Below, one piece after another: positions 8,660 through 16,717 of a stretch of DNA of 64,000 nt (the stretch's first letter is position 1; each line of letters opens with the position of its first letter). Origin of the DNA: Corallococcus carmarthensis (GTDB lineage Bacteria; Myxococcota; Myxococcia; Myxococcales; Myxococcaceae); NCBI RefSeq assembly GCF_003611695.1, contig NZ_RAWE01000001.1:105373-169372 (forward strand), read 5' to 3'. The notes beneath the pieces are model-generated. The model was not told the origin of the DNA and ran no database searches. It saw nothing but the letters and a program-made list of their open reading frames with translations. The translations under genes were made by a program, and so were the position numbers.

Positions 8660-10750
8660 ATGAAAACGTGGATGAAGCTCATTGTTCCGCTCCTGATTGG
8701 GGCGCTGGCGGCCTGCTCCGACCCCGACTCGGGGCCGGTGACGGTGACTCCGAAGACCGTCACGGTGAAGGCCGGTGAGAAGTCGACCTTCAGCGCCTCG
8801 GTGAAGGACGCGAAGGACCCGCGCGTGCTCTGGTCGGTGGAGGGAGGCGACTCCCGCGGCACCATCAGCAGCTCGGGCGTCTACACCGCGCCGGCCGAGG
8901 CCGGCACGTACACCGTGGTGGCCACCAACGCGGTGGACACCTCGAAGAAGGACACGGCCACCGTCAAGGTGGAGGCGGTCCAGACTCCGACGGTCATCGT
9001 GAAGGTGACGCCGGAGGTGGCGACCATCGGGCAGGGGACCGTCACGGACCTCACGGCGGAGGTCTCCGGTTCCTCCATCACCGCGGTGCAGTGGTCCGTG
9101 GAGGGTGGCGACGAGAACGGCATCGTCAGCAGCACGGGCCGGTACACGGCGCCGGACAAGTCCGGCACGTTCACCGTGACGGCCACCAGCGTGGCGGACC
9201 CGACGAAGAAGGGCTCCGCCTCCATCACGGTGGAGCCCGTCGTCGTCGAGGAGGTGAAGGTGACGGTGAGCCCCACGTCGGCCACCACCACCTGGGATGG
9301 CACCGTCCAGCTGACGGCCGCGGTCACCGGCACCAACAACCTCGCGGTGCTGTGGTCCGTGGAGGGTGGCGACGCGAACGGCTACGTCAGCAGCACGGGC
9401 GTGTACCGCGCGCCGCACAAGGCGGGCACGTTCACCGTGACGGCCGCCAGCGTGGCGGACCCGGCGAAGAAGGCCACGGCCACCATCCGGGTGGACCCCG
9501 TCGTCGTCGAGACGGTGGCGGTGACTGTCTCTCCGAAGACGGGCACGGTGGCGCAGGATGCCGCCTTCTCCCTGTCCGCGCAGGTCACCGGCACCAACAA
9601 CGCCGCGGTGCAGTGGTCCGTGGTGGGCGGTGACGACAACGGCACCGTGAGCAGCACGGGCGTGTACCGGGCGCCGCGCCGCGCGGGCACGTTCACCGTG
9701 ACGGCCACCAGCGTGGCGGACCCGACGAAGTCCGACTCGGCCACCCTCACCGTGGACCCCATCGTCGTTCCGACGGTGGCGGTGACTGTCTCTCCGAAGA
9801 CGGGCACGGTGGCGCAGGATGCCGCCTTCTCCCTGTCCGCGCAGGTCACCGGCAGCAGCAACGTCGCGGTGCAGTGGTCCGTGGTGGGCGGTGACGACAA
9901 CGGCACCGTGAGCAGCACGGGCGTGTACCGGGCGCCGCGTCGCGCGGGCACGTTCACCGTGACGGCCACCAGCGTGGCGGACCCGACGAAGTCCGACTCG
10001 GCCACCCTCACCGTGGACCCCGTCGTCGTTCCGACGGTGGCGGTGAGCGTCACTCCGAAGACGGCCACCGTGGATCAGGGGGCCGTCGTCAACCTCACGG
10101 CCGAAGTCACGGGCACCTCCGTCGTCGCGGTGACGTGGGCCGTCGAGGGCGGTTCGGCCAACGGCGCCGTCACCAGCTCCGGCGCATACACGGCGCCGAA
10201 GAAGCCGGGCACGTACACCGTGACGGCCACCAGCGTGGCGGATGCGTCGAAGAAGGACTCCGCCGTCATCACCGTGCCCGTCGCCGGCACGGTGAAGTAC
10301 GAGGACCCCACGGGTACGGGCTGGCGCCTGGTTCGCAACGCCAGCCTGTCCTCGGGCAACACGCTGGTGCTGGACCTGGTGGGCCCCACGGGCCAGTCCG
10401 GCCGCGGCGCGGACCTGACGCTGGGGCTGGATGCGGCCACCGCGTCCTGGTCCACCGTGGACGGCTCCGAGTACGTGGCCAACGGTGGCTACGAACTCGG
10501 CGCCGCGCCCCAGTTGCTCAAGTCGGGCGTGAAGGGCAGCACGCTGAGCGTGGGCGTGTACCAGAAGGGCGCTCCGGCGCACGCGTACAACGGCGCGCTG
10601 CTGTCCGTGGCGCTGACCGTGAAGGCCACCGCAGAGACGCCGGCCGGCACCGTGGTGCCGCTGAACGTCCTCAAGGCGCACGCGCTGCCGGCTTCCGGCT
10701 CGCTGCAGGCCATCAACGTGGCGGTGGGCACCCTCACCACCGCGCAGTAG
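8660..10750 (+). CDS. Lipoprotein with six Ig-like repeats and a cohesin-like C-terminal domain
   Basis: A 696-aa protein. Lipoprotein signal with lipobox ALAAC, lipidated Cys at residue 19. Six Ig-like repeats of about 87 aa follow, each with WSVEGGD / GTVSSTGVY / AGTFTVTATSVAD blocks. From about residue 545 a different ~150-aa beta-rich domain starts; its pattern (TLVLDLVGP, ADLTLGLDA, GALLSVALTVKA, TVVPLNVLKA) resembles cohesin folds, but this rests on pattern only. The start is 6 bp after the protease stop; its ribosome site (GGACGG) lies in the end of that gene, suggesting translational coupling. Inference: a membrane-anchored stalk that could hold the dockerin-bearing protease. Confidence 0.88.
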   Translation: MKTWMKLIVPLLIGALAACSDPDSGPVTVTPKTVTVKAGEKSTFSASVKDAKDPRVLWSVEGGDSRGTISSSGVYTAPAEAGTYTVVATNAVDTSKKDTATVKVEAVQTPTVIVKVTPEVATIGQGTVTDLTAEVSGSSITAVQWSVEGGDENGIVSSTGRYTAPDKSGTFTVTATSVADPTKKGSASITVEPVVVEEVKVTVSPTSATTTWDGTVQLTAAVTGTNNLAVLWSVEGGDANGYVSSTGVYRAPHKAGTFTVTAASVADPAKKATATIRVDPVVVETVAVTVSPKTGTVAQDAAFSLSAQVTGTNNAAVQWSVVGGDDNGTVSSTGVYRAPRRAGTFTVTATSVADPTKSDSATLTVDPIVVPTVAVTVSPKTGTVAQDAAFSLSAQVTGSSNVAVQWSVVGGDDNGTVSSTGVYRAPRRAGTFTVTATSVADPTKSDSATLTVDPVVVPTVAVSVTPKTATVDQGAVVNLTAEVTGTSVVAVTWAVEGGSANGAVTSSGAYTAPKKPGTYTVTATSVADASKKDSAVITVPVAGTVKYEDPTGTGWRLVRNASLSSGNTLVLDLVGPTGQSGRGADLTLGLDAATASWSTVDGSEYVANGGYELGAAPQLLKSGVKGSTLSVGVYQKGAPAHAYNGALLSVALTVKATAETPAGTVVPLNVLKAHALPASGSLQAINVAVGTLTTAQ
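9521..10042 (+). repeat. Near-identical tandem duplication of a 261-bp Ig-repeat unit
   Basis: Units 9521-9781 and 9782-10042 are almost identical at DNA level and each encode one 87-residue Ig-like repeat (repeats 4 and 5). The other four repeats are clearly diverged, so this duplication is recent or maintained by gene conversion. Confidence 0.85.
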
Positions 10751-10773
10751 TCCGGAGCCTGACGCAGTGAGAG

Positions 10774-10806
10774 CGGCGGCCTTCCCCAGGGAAGGCCGCC
10801 GTTTTC
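10774..10806 (+). terminator. Strong intrinsic terminator of the protease-lipoprotein pair
   Basis: A perfect 13-bp GC-rich stem (CGGCGGCCTTCCC and complement) with a 2-nt nominal loop is followed by TTTTC, 23 bp after the stop of the Ig-repeat lipoprotein. It closes the two-gene unit. Confidence 0.85.
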
Positions 10807-11243
10807 ATGGATGCGCCCAGCATGGGCATGGCTTGGAGGTGAAGGTCCTCCGGGCAAGCGGGGCGCAGCACGCCCGAGCGAACCGCAAGGGGCCGACCGC
10901 GAGGGAGGTTCTGGAGGATGCAGGAAGCGAGACTGCGAGTCGACACACGCCAGCCGCAGCAACAACGGTGATTACGCCGGTTGAGGCGGGTATCCACATA
11001 CCGCCTGCGGGCCCGGCGATTCTTCGCCAGCCGCCGCTCGGAGGCGAGGAGCGGCTTTCCTAGAACGTATGAGGGTGTTGTCGAACCTCGGCGCGGTGAG
11101 CACTGGAGTCGGGAGGCCGGCACCTCCCAGCGCGACATGACGCGGGAGTTCCGTTCGGCCCGACGGCCTGCGACGCGCCTCTGAGGGCCGCCCCCCCGGC
11201 CTGCGGATGGCGGTCGCTGACCAACGCCCAGGCGCGCCGCGCC
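10807..11243. other. Intergenic region, nothing recognised
   Basis: About 440 bp between the plus-strand terminator and the 3' end of the minus-strand metzincin-like gene. Short open frames exist on both strands but show no recognisable motif or ribosome site. Confidence 0.4.
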
Positions 11244-13121
11244 TCAGCGCAGTTCCTGGGCGAACTGCTCACGATAGCGCCCCTGGAGCGCCTTCAGCGC
11301 CTCCGCCATCCCCACGGCGCGGTACTGCTCCGCCAGGAGTTGCCACGCTTGCCTGTGCAAGGGCTCCAGCGCCACGACACGTTCCAGGTGGGTCCGCGCC
11401 TCCTCGCGGGGACCCGACGCGGAGGCCAGCCATCCCAGGATGAAGTGCGCCTGCACCGCCTCCTCGTGCGCGGCCACCGCCTGCCGACACGCCGCTTTCG
11501 CGGGCCCCGGCCTGCCAGCGCGCATGTGGCCTTCGCAGTCCAACACGTGCAGCACCGCCGCGCGCGGGAACTCCCGCCTCAGCCAGGTGAGTCGTGCCTG
11601 CGCCTTCGTCGCCAGCCCCTTGTCGAGGGAATCCTCGACGTCCTTCGCCGCGCGGATGAACTCTCCCTCCCGCTCCACCGCGACACCGCTCACGGAGACA
11701 TCCACCGGCAGCGCCTTCCAGCGTCGAGCCTGCCGAGCCCAGGTCCGCAGAGGCTCGGCCCGAGAGTCATTGCCCGCCTTCTGGGTGGCCTGCTCCGCCC
11801 ACGTGACCGAGGAGGTCTGCTTGAAGAGGTCCGCGAGGTCTCCCCAGACTTCCGGCGGTGTTCCAGGGTTCGCTTCCATCCGTTGCCGCGCCCGCACGAG
11901 CTGGCCTTGCGCCTCCAGGTGATGCCCCTGTTGGAGGTCCAGGAGCGCAAGCTGGAGCAAGGGGGCGGGCTCGGAGGGGAATTTCCCGGCGGCGGCCTCG
12001 CACTTCTCCCGGGTCGCCGGAAGCTTGGGGGCGACACGCGCGTCCAGGTAACAGGCCATCCTTTGGACGAGGGAGTCCTCCGGGTAGCGTCGCGCGAGGG
12101 GCTCCATCTGCTGGGCGGCGATCTCCACGCGTCCCGCTTTCTCGAGCGCGAGGATTTCGTCGAGCCGGCGCCGGTCCTCCGGAGGCAGGGTGGCCTGGGG
12201 CTGGTGGACGACCAGCGTCGCCTTGCTCTCGCGGACCTTCGCGAGCCATTCGACGACAGCCTCCTTCTCCGGTCCCTCCCAGTCCGGTGAGGACGTCGAG
12301 GCCAGCAGTGCACCCAGCTCGGTCGCCCAGGCCCGCGCGCCAGCGTCATCGCGACGGCCCGCCGAGGCATGGCGAAGGCTGGTCTTGAGCAACGCCAGGG
12401 TCTGCGGTGTGAAGGCCGCCTGCGCCGGTGCGTAGTTCGGGAACATCATCCAGTGCGAGTTGCGCACGTGGAATGCCCCCAGCGTGTGCGCCCACTCGTG
12501 GAGGAAGACGGACGTCTCCTTGTGCATCTTCCGCTCCTGGTAGAGCGTCTGCCGCTCGTCCTGGGGCAGGTGGATCAGCGCCTCCATGATGGCGCGGACC
12601 TCCTCCGGGTTTCCCATCTCGCGCAGCACGCAGTGGCGCCCGAACAGCCGGGCCATGCCCAACTCATGCTGCGCGGAGGAGAAGAGCTTGAGCGCGGAGA
12701 CGAAGCCGACCACCAGGTCCACGTCCTCGCCCGGGTCCGTCAGCTCCAGCGCGGTCAGTGAACCCTCCAACTCGCCCTCGACACCTCGATGCGCCCACTC
12801 GCGCGTCGACTCAAGCTCGAAGACAACGCCCAGCGGCCCCTGCATCACCAAGCTCGCGCGCTGCAACTGGGACACGACACTGCTTCGCCAGCGCAGCACC
12901 TGCTCCCGATAGTCCGAGTCCGCGTAGACCCGGACCCGGATCTTCCGGACCGGACCCGTCGAGGGCTGCGACGAGGACTCCAACTTCGCTGGCGCGAGGG
13001 TTCGCGCCTGTTCCCGTGCGTAGTCCACGGGTCGCTTCACACACGACACCCCGAGGACACAGCCCCACACCGCCAGCAGGACGCCCCGCGCCGCCAATCC
13101 CATGACACGACCTGTGCTCAT
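11244..13121 (-). CDS. Metzincin-motif lipoprotein with TPR-like repeats
   Basis: A 625-aa protein starting at the ATG at 13121, which gives a signal peptide with lipobox LGVSC (Cys27); a longer upstream open frame has no signal and overlaps the lectin gene. H208-E-W-A-H212-T-L-G215-A-F-H218 matches the metzincin consensus HExxHxxGxxH, and MMFP a few residues later could serve as the Met-turn. The N-terminal part resembles secreted archaemetzincin/astacin-like zinc peptidases. The C-terminal ~300 residues are helical with TPR-like periodicity (Ala/Leu-rich, EPLHRQAWQLLAEQYRAVG). Probably a membrane-anchored zinc peptidase; substrate unknown. Confidence 0.82.
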   Translation of the reverse strand: MSTGRVMGLAARGVLLAVWGCVLGVSCVKRPVDYAREQARTLAPAKLESSSQPSTGPVRKIRVRVYADSDYREQVLRWRSSVVSQLQRASLVMQGPLGVVFELESTREWAHRGVEGELEGSLTALELTDPGEDVDLVVGFVSALKLFSSAQHELGMARLFGRHCVLREMGNPEEVRAIMEALIHLPQDERQTLYQERKMHKETSVFLHEWAHTLGAFHVRNSHWMMFPNYAPAQAAFTPQTLALLKTSLRHASAGRRDDAGARAWATELGALLASTSSPDWEGPEKEAVVEWLAKVRESKATLVVHQPQATLPPEDRRRLDEILALEKAGRVEIAAQQMEPLARRYPEDSLVQRMACYLDARVAPKLPATREKCEAAAGKFPSEPAPLLQLALLDLQQGHHLEAQGQLVRARQRMEANPGTPPEVWGDLADLFKQTSSVTWAEQATQKAGNDSRAEPLRTWARQARRWKALPVDVSVSGVAVEREGEFIRAAKDVEDSLDKGLATKAQARLTWLRREFPRAAVLHVLDCEGHMRAGRPGPAKAACRQAVAAHEEAVQAHFILGWLASASGPREEARTHLERVVALEPLHRQAWQLLAEQYRAVGMAEALKALQGRYREQFAQELR

Positions 13122-13264
13122 GGATTCATCCCATACGCGAAATGCGTCAGGAGCGCACCTGACTCCCAGCGCGAGCGCACGCCGCGTGAGAGGGCGCGCC
13201 TGACGGCGCGGCGGCGATGGAGGCAGGCACTCCGCTTGACGTACGCATGACGCAGCGACTGGAT

Positions 13265-13861
13265 TCAAGGACAGGGGGCCACTTGCGTCACATTCCAGAG
13301 CTGTCCGGAGACGTCCCGGGTTGGGGCGAGGATGGGGGTGATGTTGGCCTTGCCGTCGTAGAGGATGTCCAAAGACAGGCTCGCGTCCTGCGCCAGGTTC
13401 GTCAGGCGCAGGGTGCCGTCGAGCTCCGGCGTCACCCGCCACAGTTGCTCCGGAGCGGCGGCCGTGTCGACGAGCAACGGCTGGTTGCTGGCGGTGTTGG
13501 CCAGGGACAGTCCTTTGCCGCGCCACTGCGTCACCAGCCGATGGGCGCCGTTGGCCTCGGGGAGCAGCTTCCATCGCTGCCCCGGCACCATGGCCGTCTT
13601 GGCGAGGATGGGGGTGTTGTTCTTCCCATCGTTGATGATGTCCAGGGACAGGCCATCGCCCCGCCACTGGGTGGTCAGCCGGTAGTAGCACCGGCTGTCG
13701 AAGCTCACCGCCTCGGGCACCTGCGGCACGGGCTGTGGCAGCGGCGCCGGCGTCTGGGGGGGCTGCCAGACCATGGCGGGATTGCGGCCATGCTGACGCA
13801 ACCACGCTGCGTGGTAGTGGAACTCGGCGGTCGGGGGAAAGCCGGCGTACTGGGGTGACAT
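13265..13861 (-). CDS. Ricin-type (beta-trefoil) lectin-domain protein, possibly 5'-truncated
   Basis: From about residue 65 the protein shows three repeats of a beta-trefoil pattern (YRLTTQWRGDGLSLDI, HRLVTQWRGKGLSLAN, LRLTNLAQDASLSLDI, each later followed by QRWK, QLWR or QLWN), typical of ricin-type carbohydrate-binding domains. The ATG at 13861 has GAGGCGG about 10 bp upstream. No signal peptide is present and coding-like sequence extends a little further upstream (SEARADVEAVTLW), so the original start or an export/catalytic N-terminal domain may have been lost. It lies downstream of the SDR/membrane-protein pair on the same strand. Confidence 0.7.
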   Translation of the reverse strand: MSPQYAGFPPTAEFHYHAAWLRQHGRNPAMVWQPPQTPAPLPQPVPQVPEAVSFDSRCYYRLTTQWRGDGLSLDIINDGKNNTPILAKTAMVPGQRWKLLPEANGAHRLVTQWRGKGLSLANTASNQPLLVDTAAAPEQLWRVTPELDGTLRLTNLAQDASLSLDILYDGKANITPILAPTRDVSGQLWNVTQVAPCP

Positions 13862-13932
13862 CCACAGCGTCACCGCCTCAACGTCCGCGCGTGCCTCGCT
13901 CACTCCTCTTCGTGCGCCTGACGCTCTCGACG

Positions 13933-14298
13933 TCACTGTCTTCCGGTAAGGGCGACGGCCAGCATCAACGCGAGGATGAGCGCCGCGTTCGCCTTGGGTT
14001 GCCAGTACTCGATGAAAAGCACCGCGATGACCAGCCACGCGATGCTCGCCGTCATGGAGATGATGATTGCCGGAGACGCGCGCAGGAGGTCCGGCGCACG
14101 CCGCGCCAGGAAGAGACCGAGCGCACCCAGCACCACCTGGCCCAGCGCGAAGCTTGAGTGCAGCCCGTAATACAGCGTCGTCTCCGCGCTCGGTGTGCGG
14201 ATTCCGCGCAGATGTTGAGACATGACGTCGGCGAAGAAGTGCATCGTGCCGGCGAAGGTCAACCAACCGAATGCGGCGTAGACAAGGTGCCTGTGCAT
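13933..14298 (-). CDS. Small four-helix membrane protein
   Basis: About 121 aa beginning MHRHLVYAAFGW, with roughly four hydrophobic helices and almost no soluble domain. The start at 14298 is preferred because it lies 5 bp after the stop of the SDR gene, as in a tight operon; a longer frame to 14346 would overlap that gene. Function unknown; it likely works with or is simply coexpressed with the oxidoreductase. Confidence 0.75.
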   Translation of the reverse strand: MHRHLVYAAFGWLTFAGTMHFFADVMSQHLRGIRTPSAETTLYYGLHSSFALGQVVLGALGLFLARRAPDLLRASPAIIISMTASIAWLVIAVLFIEYWQPKANAALILALMLAVALTGRQ

Positions 14299-14303
14299 GA
14301 GGC

Positions 14304-15215
14304 TCACCCGAAAGCGACGCGCGTGAGCTGTTCCGACTCGCGCCACAAACGTTGGGCGGTTGCCTGCTCATTGGCACGGGGCGGCACCTTCGCGGGCGCC
14401 GGGAAGCCCCGTGTCTCGTTCAGCTTGTCCGGCCCGTAGTAGCCGCCTCCCTTCGCGTCGGGAGAAGTCGCGGCGTAGAGCGTCGGCAGCGCGCCCTGTG
14501 ACGCGGGCTGGAACAGAAACCAGAAGAGCGAGCGGACGATGCCAACGCCACTCCAGCGGCCGGGGGCGTTGTGCAGCAGGTCGGTGCGCGAGATGCCCGG
14601 GTGTGCGGCGACGCTGGTGATTCCCCACTGATTCGCTTCGGCGCGGCGCTGCAACTCAAATGCGAACAGCAGGCACGCGAGCTTCGACTGGCCATAGGCC
14701 TTCATCGGCGCATAGCCGCGCTGCGACTGCAGGTCGTCGAAGTCCATCGTTCCGTCTCGCGCGGCGACACTCGACAAGGTGATGACGCGCGCATTCGTGC
14801 CTTTGCGCAGCAGCGGGAGCAGGTGTGCCGTCAGCGCGAAGTGGCCGAGGTAGTTGGTGCCGAACTGAAGTTCGAATCCATCGGCCGTCTGCTCATGCTT
14901 CGGCGGTGTCATCACCGCGGCGTTGTTGATGAGCAGGTCGAGCTTGTCCGTCTGGCTCCGCAGCCGCGCGGCGAAGTCAGCCACCGAAGTGAGGCTCGCG
15001 AGATCGACCTGCTCGAACCTCACGCTCGCGGTCGGTACCTCGGCGAGCACCTTCGCGACGGCGTCGGCGCCTTTGCGCGGGTTCCGCCCGGCGATGATGA
15101 CCTCGCTACCGGCTCGCGCCAGTGCGAGCGCGTCTTCGAGCCCGAGCCCCCCAGTACCAGTGATGACGGCGAGACGGCCGTGCTGCGAGGGAATGTCGGA
15201 GGGCTTCCAGTTCAT
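14304..15215 (-). CDS. SDR-family NAD(P)-dependent oxidoreductase
   Basis: A 303-aa Rossmann-fold enzyme starting MNWKPSDIP. It has the nucleotide-binding TGTGGLG (residues 19-25), NNAA (97-100), the catalytic Ser near 148 and Y174-x-x-x-K178 (YGQSK). The length and C-terminal extension fit the retinol dehydrogenase/WW-oxidoreductase-like subgroup. The substrate cannot be told from sequence. It is divergent from a LysR regulator with a perfect palindrome between them, so LysR control is likely. Confidence 0.92.
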   Translation of the reverse strand: MNWKPSDIPSQHGRLAVITGTGGLGLEDALALARAGSEVIIAGRNPRKGADAVAKVLAEVPTASVRFEQVDLASLTSVADFAARLRSQTDKLDLLINNAAVMTPPKHEQTADGFELQFGTNYLGHFALTAHLLPLLRKGTNARVITLSSVAARDGTMDFDDLQSQRGYAPMKAYGQSKLACLLFAFELQRRAEANQWGITSVAAHPGISRTDLLHNAPGRWSGVGIVRSLFWFLFQPASQGALPTLYAATSPDAKGGGYYGPDKLNETRGFPAPAKVPPRANEQATAQRLWRESEQLTRVAFG

Positions 15216-15259
15216 GTCTGTAAAGTAGGGCACCCCGCGCGGGCGAAAAAGAGCGTGCA

Positions 15260-15278
15260 TCCAGACACACTGTCTGGA
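15260..15278. promoter_or_regulatory. LysR-type operator palindrome
   Basis: A perfect inverted repeat, TCCAGACA-CAC-TGTCTGGA, lies between the divergent SDR and LysR genes, 11 bp before the regulator's ATG. Its position and symmetry fit a LysR-type recognition site controlling both directions. Confidence 0.65.
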
Positions 15279-15289
15279 AAATTGTGACA

Positions 15290-16189
15290 ATGAGCATCGA
15301 CCTCGACTCGCTGAAGGTCTTCGTCCGCGTCGCCGAGCTGCGGAGCTTCACCGATGCGGCACGTCAGCTGGGCATTCCCAAAGCGCGTGCGTCGGCGCGA
15401 GTCCTGAGACTGGAAGCCGAACTGGGAACACAGCTTCTCCAGCGCTCGACCCGCGTCGTCCGGCTCACGCCCGAGGGCGAGCTGCTCCTCAAGCGCGCCC
15501 CCGGGTTTCTCGCGGAGGCTGACGAAATCGAGACGCTCTTTCACGCCGGTCGCGTGCTGCGCGGGCGGGTGCGCATGGAGCTGCCGGTCGTCGTCGCGCT
15601 CAGGTTCGTCATCCCCCGGCTGCCGGAGCTGCTGGCCCGGCACCCGCAGCTCCAGGTGGACATCTGCGCGAGCGACCGAATCGTCGCGGCGCTGCGTGAA
15701 GGCTTCGACCTTGTGTTGCGCATCGGCGCGGTCGCCGAACCGGGCCTCGTCGGCCGACGCATTGGCGAATCAACGATGATGAACTGCGCGAGCCCGTCGT
15801 ACCTGCGCCAGTACGGAACGCCGCGCACGCTGGACGAGCTGCGCTCCCACCTGGTCGTCCATTACGCTGCGGATCCCGTCCCAAACTTCGAGTACCTCGA
15901 GGGAGATGTCTATCGGGAGCTGCCGATGCGCAGCGTGGTCACGGTCGACAATTTCGAAGCGTATGAAGAGGCCTGCATCGCGGGCCTGGGCATCGCGCAG
16001 GTTCCCCGTCATGGCCTCGAGCGACATGACAACACGCTCGTCGAGATCCTTCCGGAGTTCGTCGCGCGGCCCGCGCCTATCGTGCTCCTGCACACGCACG
16101 GGCGCTCGGTGCCGCGCCGCGTGCGGGTGGTGATGAATTGGTTGATGGGCGTGCTCGCGCCCATCGTTGGTGAACTCGTACCGCGGTGA
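15290..16189 (+). CDS. LysR-family transcriptional regulator
   Basis: A 299-aa protein with an N-terminal winged HTH (SLKVFVRVAELRSFTDAARQ, then RASARVLRLEAELG) and a LysR substrate-binding domain, close to the LysR subgroup that often controls an adjacent oxidoreductase. ATG at 15290 is used; a GTG two codons earlier is an alternative. Divergent from the SDR gene across a 74-bp gap holding a perfect palindrome; probable target is that operon. Confidence 0.93.
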   Translation: MSIDLDSLKVFVRVAELRSFTDAARQLGIPKARASARVLRLEAELGTQLLQRSTRVVRLTPEGELLLKRAPGFLAEADEIETLFHAGRVLRGRVRMELPVVVALRFVIPRLPELLARHPQLQVDICASDRIVAALREGFDLVLRIGAVAEPGLVGRRIGESTMMNCASPSYLRQYGTPRTLDELRSHLVVHYAADPVPNFEYLEGDVYRELPMRSVVTVDNFEAYEEACIAGLGIAQVPRHGLERHDNTLVEILPEFVARPAPIVLLHTHGRSVPRRVRVVMNWLMGVLAPIVGELVPR

Positions 16190-16248
16190 GCCGTGGGCGC
16201 GTGCATCTCCAGCCACGGCGGGAGTGCGCACTCGAACCGGCGCCCCGG

Positions 16249-16500
16249 TCAGGTGGACGCGGACGCGGCGGCGGCCTTCGCCTCCGCGTCCCGCCTCGCG
16301 AGGATGGAGGCGCTGGCGGGAACCACCACCAGGCTGCCCATCCAGCAGAAGAAGCCGAAGGTGGGGTAGGACAGCTCGAGTCGGCGGCTCCGGCTCCCGC
16401 CTCCGGTTGTGGGGACGGGGATCGCGTACCAGGAGAAGGTGGACAGCCCGACGATCACCGCCGCGATTCCCACCCAGAAGGCCCGCCGGTACCGGCCCAT
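16249..16500 (-). CDS. Small two-helix membrane protein
   Basis: An 83-aa product with hydrophobic segments at about residues 8-27 and 48-66 and a basic start (MGRYRRAFW). The C-terminus is Ala/Glu/Lys-rich and soluble. No family recognised. It stands alone between the convergent LysR gene and the glycosyltransferase gene. Confidence 0.6.
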   Translation of the reverse strand: MGRYRRAFWVGIAAVIVGLSTFSWYAIPVPTTGGGSRSRRLELSYPTFGFFCWMGSLVVVPASASILARRDAEAKAAAASAST

Positions 16501-16717
16501 CGCCAGGCGTCAACCGAGGAGCTGCGGTGGGGGCAGGGGACGTGCTGGGGGGCGCGGACGTCATGTTCCCGCCGACACTGCCTCGGAGTCCGCGCGAACG
16601 CCGGAGCCGCCCCGCTCCGTCGGTCGTCCGCGTGTCCAACCTCCACCTGGAGGACCGTGCCTCGCCGGAGGACTCGCGCAGGACAGGGGAGGGCGGAGGC
16701 GGGCCACGCTCCGCGAT

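Noticed and set aside
4490..10681. Very long minus-strand open frame (over 2000 codons) opposite the protease and Ig-repeat genes
   Set aside because: It is an antisense shadow of two clearly coding genes: amino acid content is Arg/His/Gly/Val-biased without domains, and no ribosome site or signal is present.
13238..13262. ATGACGCAGCGA near 13250 resembling the repeat at 47.05 and 51.9 kb
   Set aside because: Only about 12 bases match; too short to call a third copy.
13122..13865. Upstream extension of the metzincin lipoprotein frame
   Set aside because: It lies opposite the lectin reading frame and would remove the lipoprotein signal peptide.
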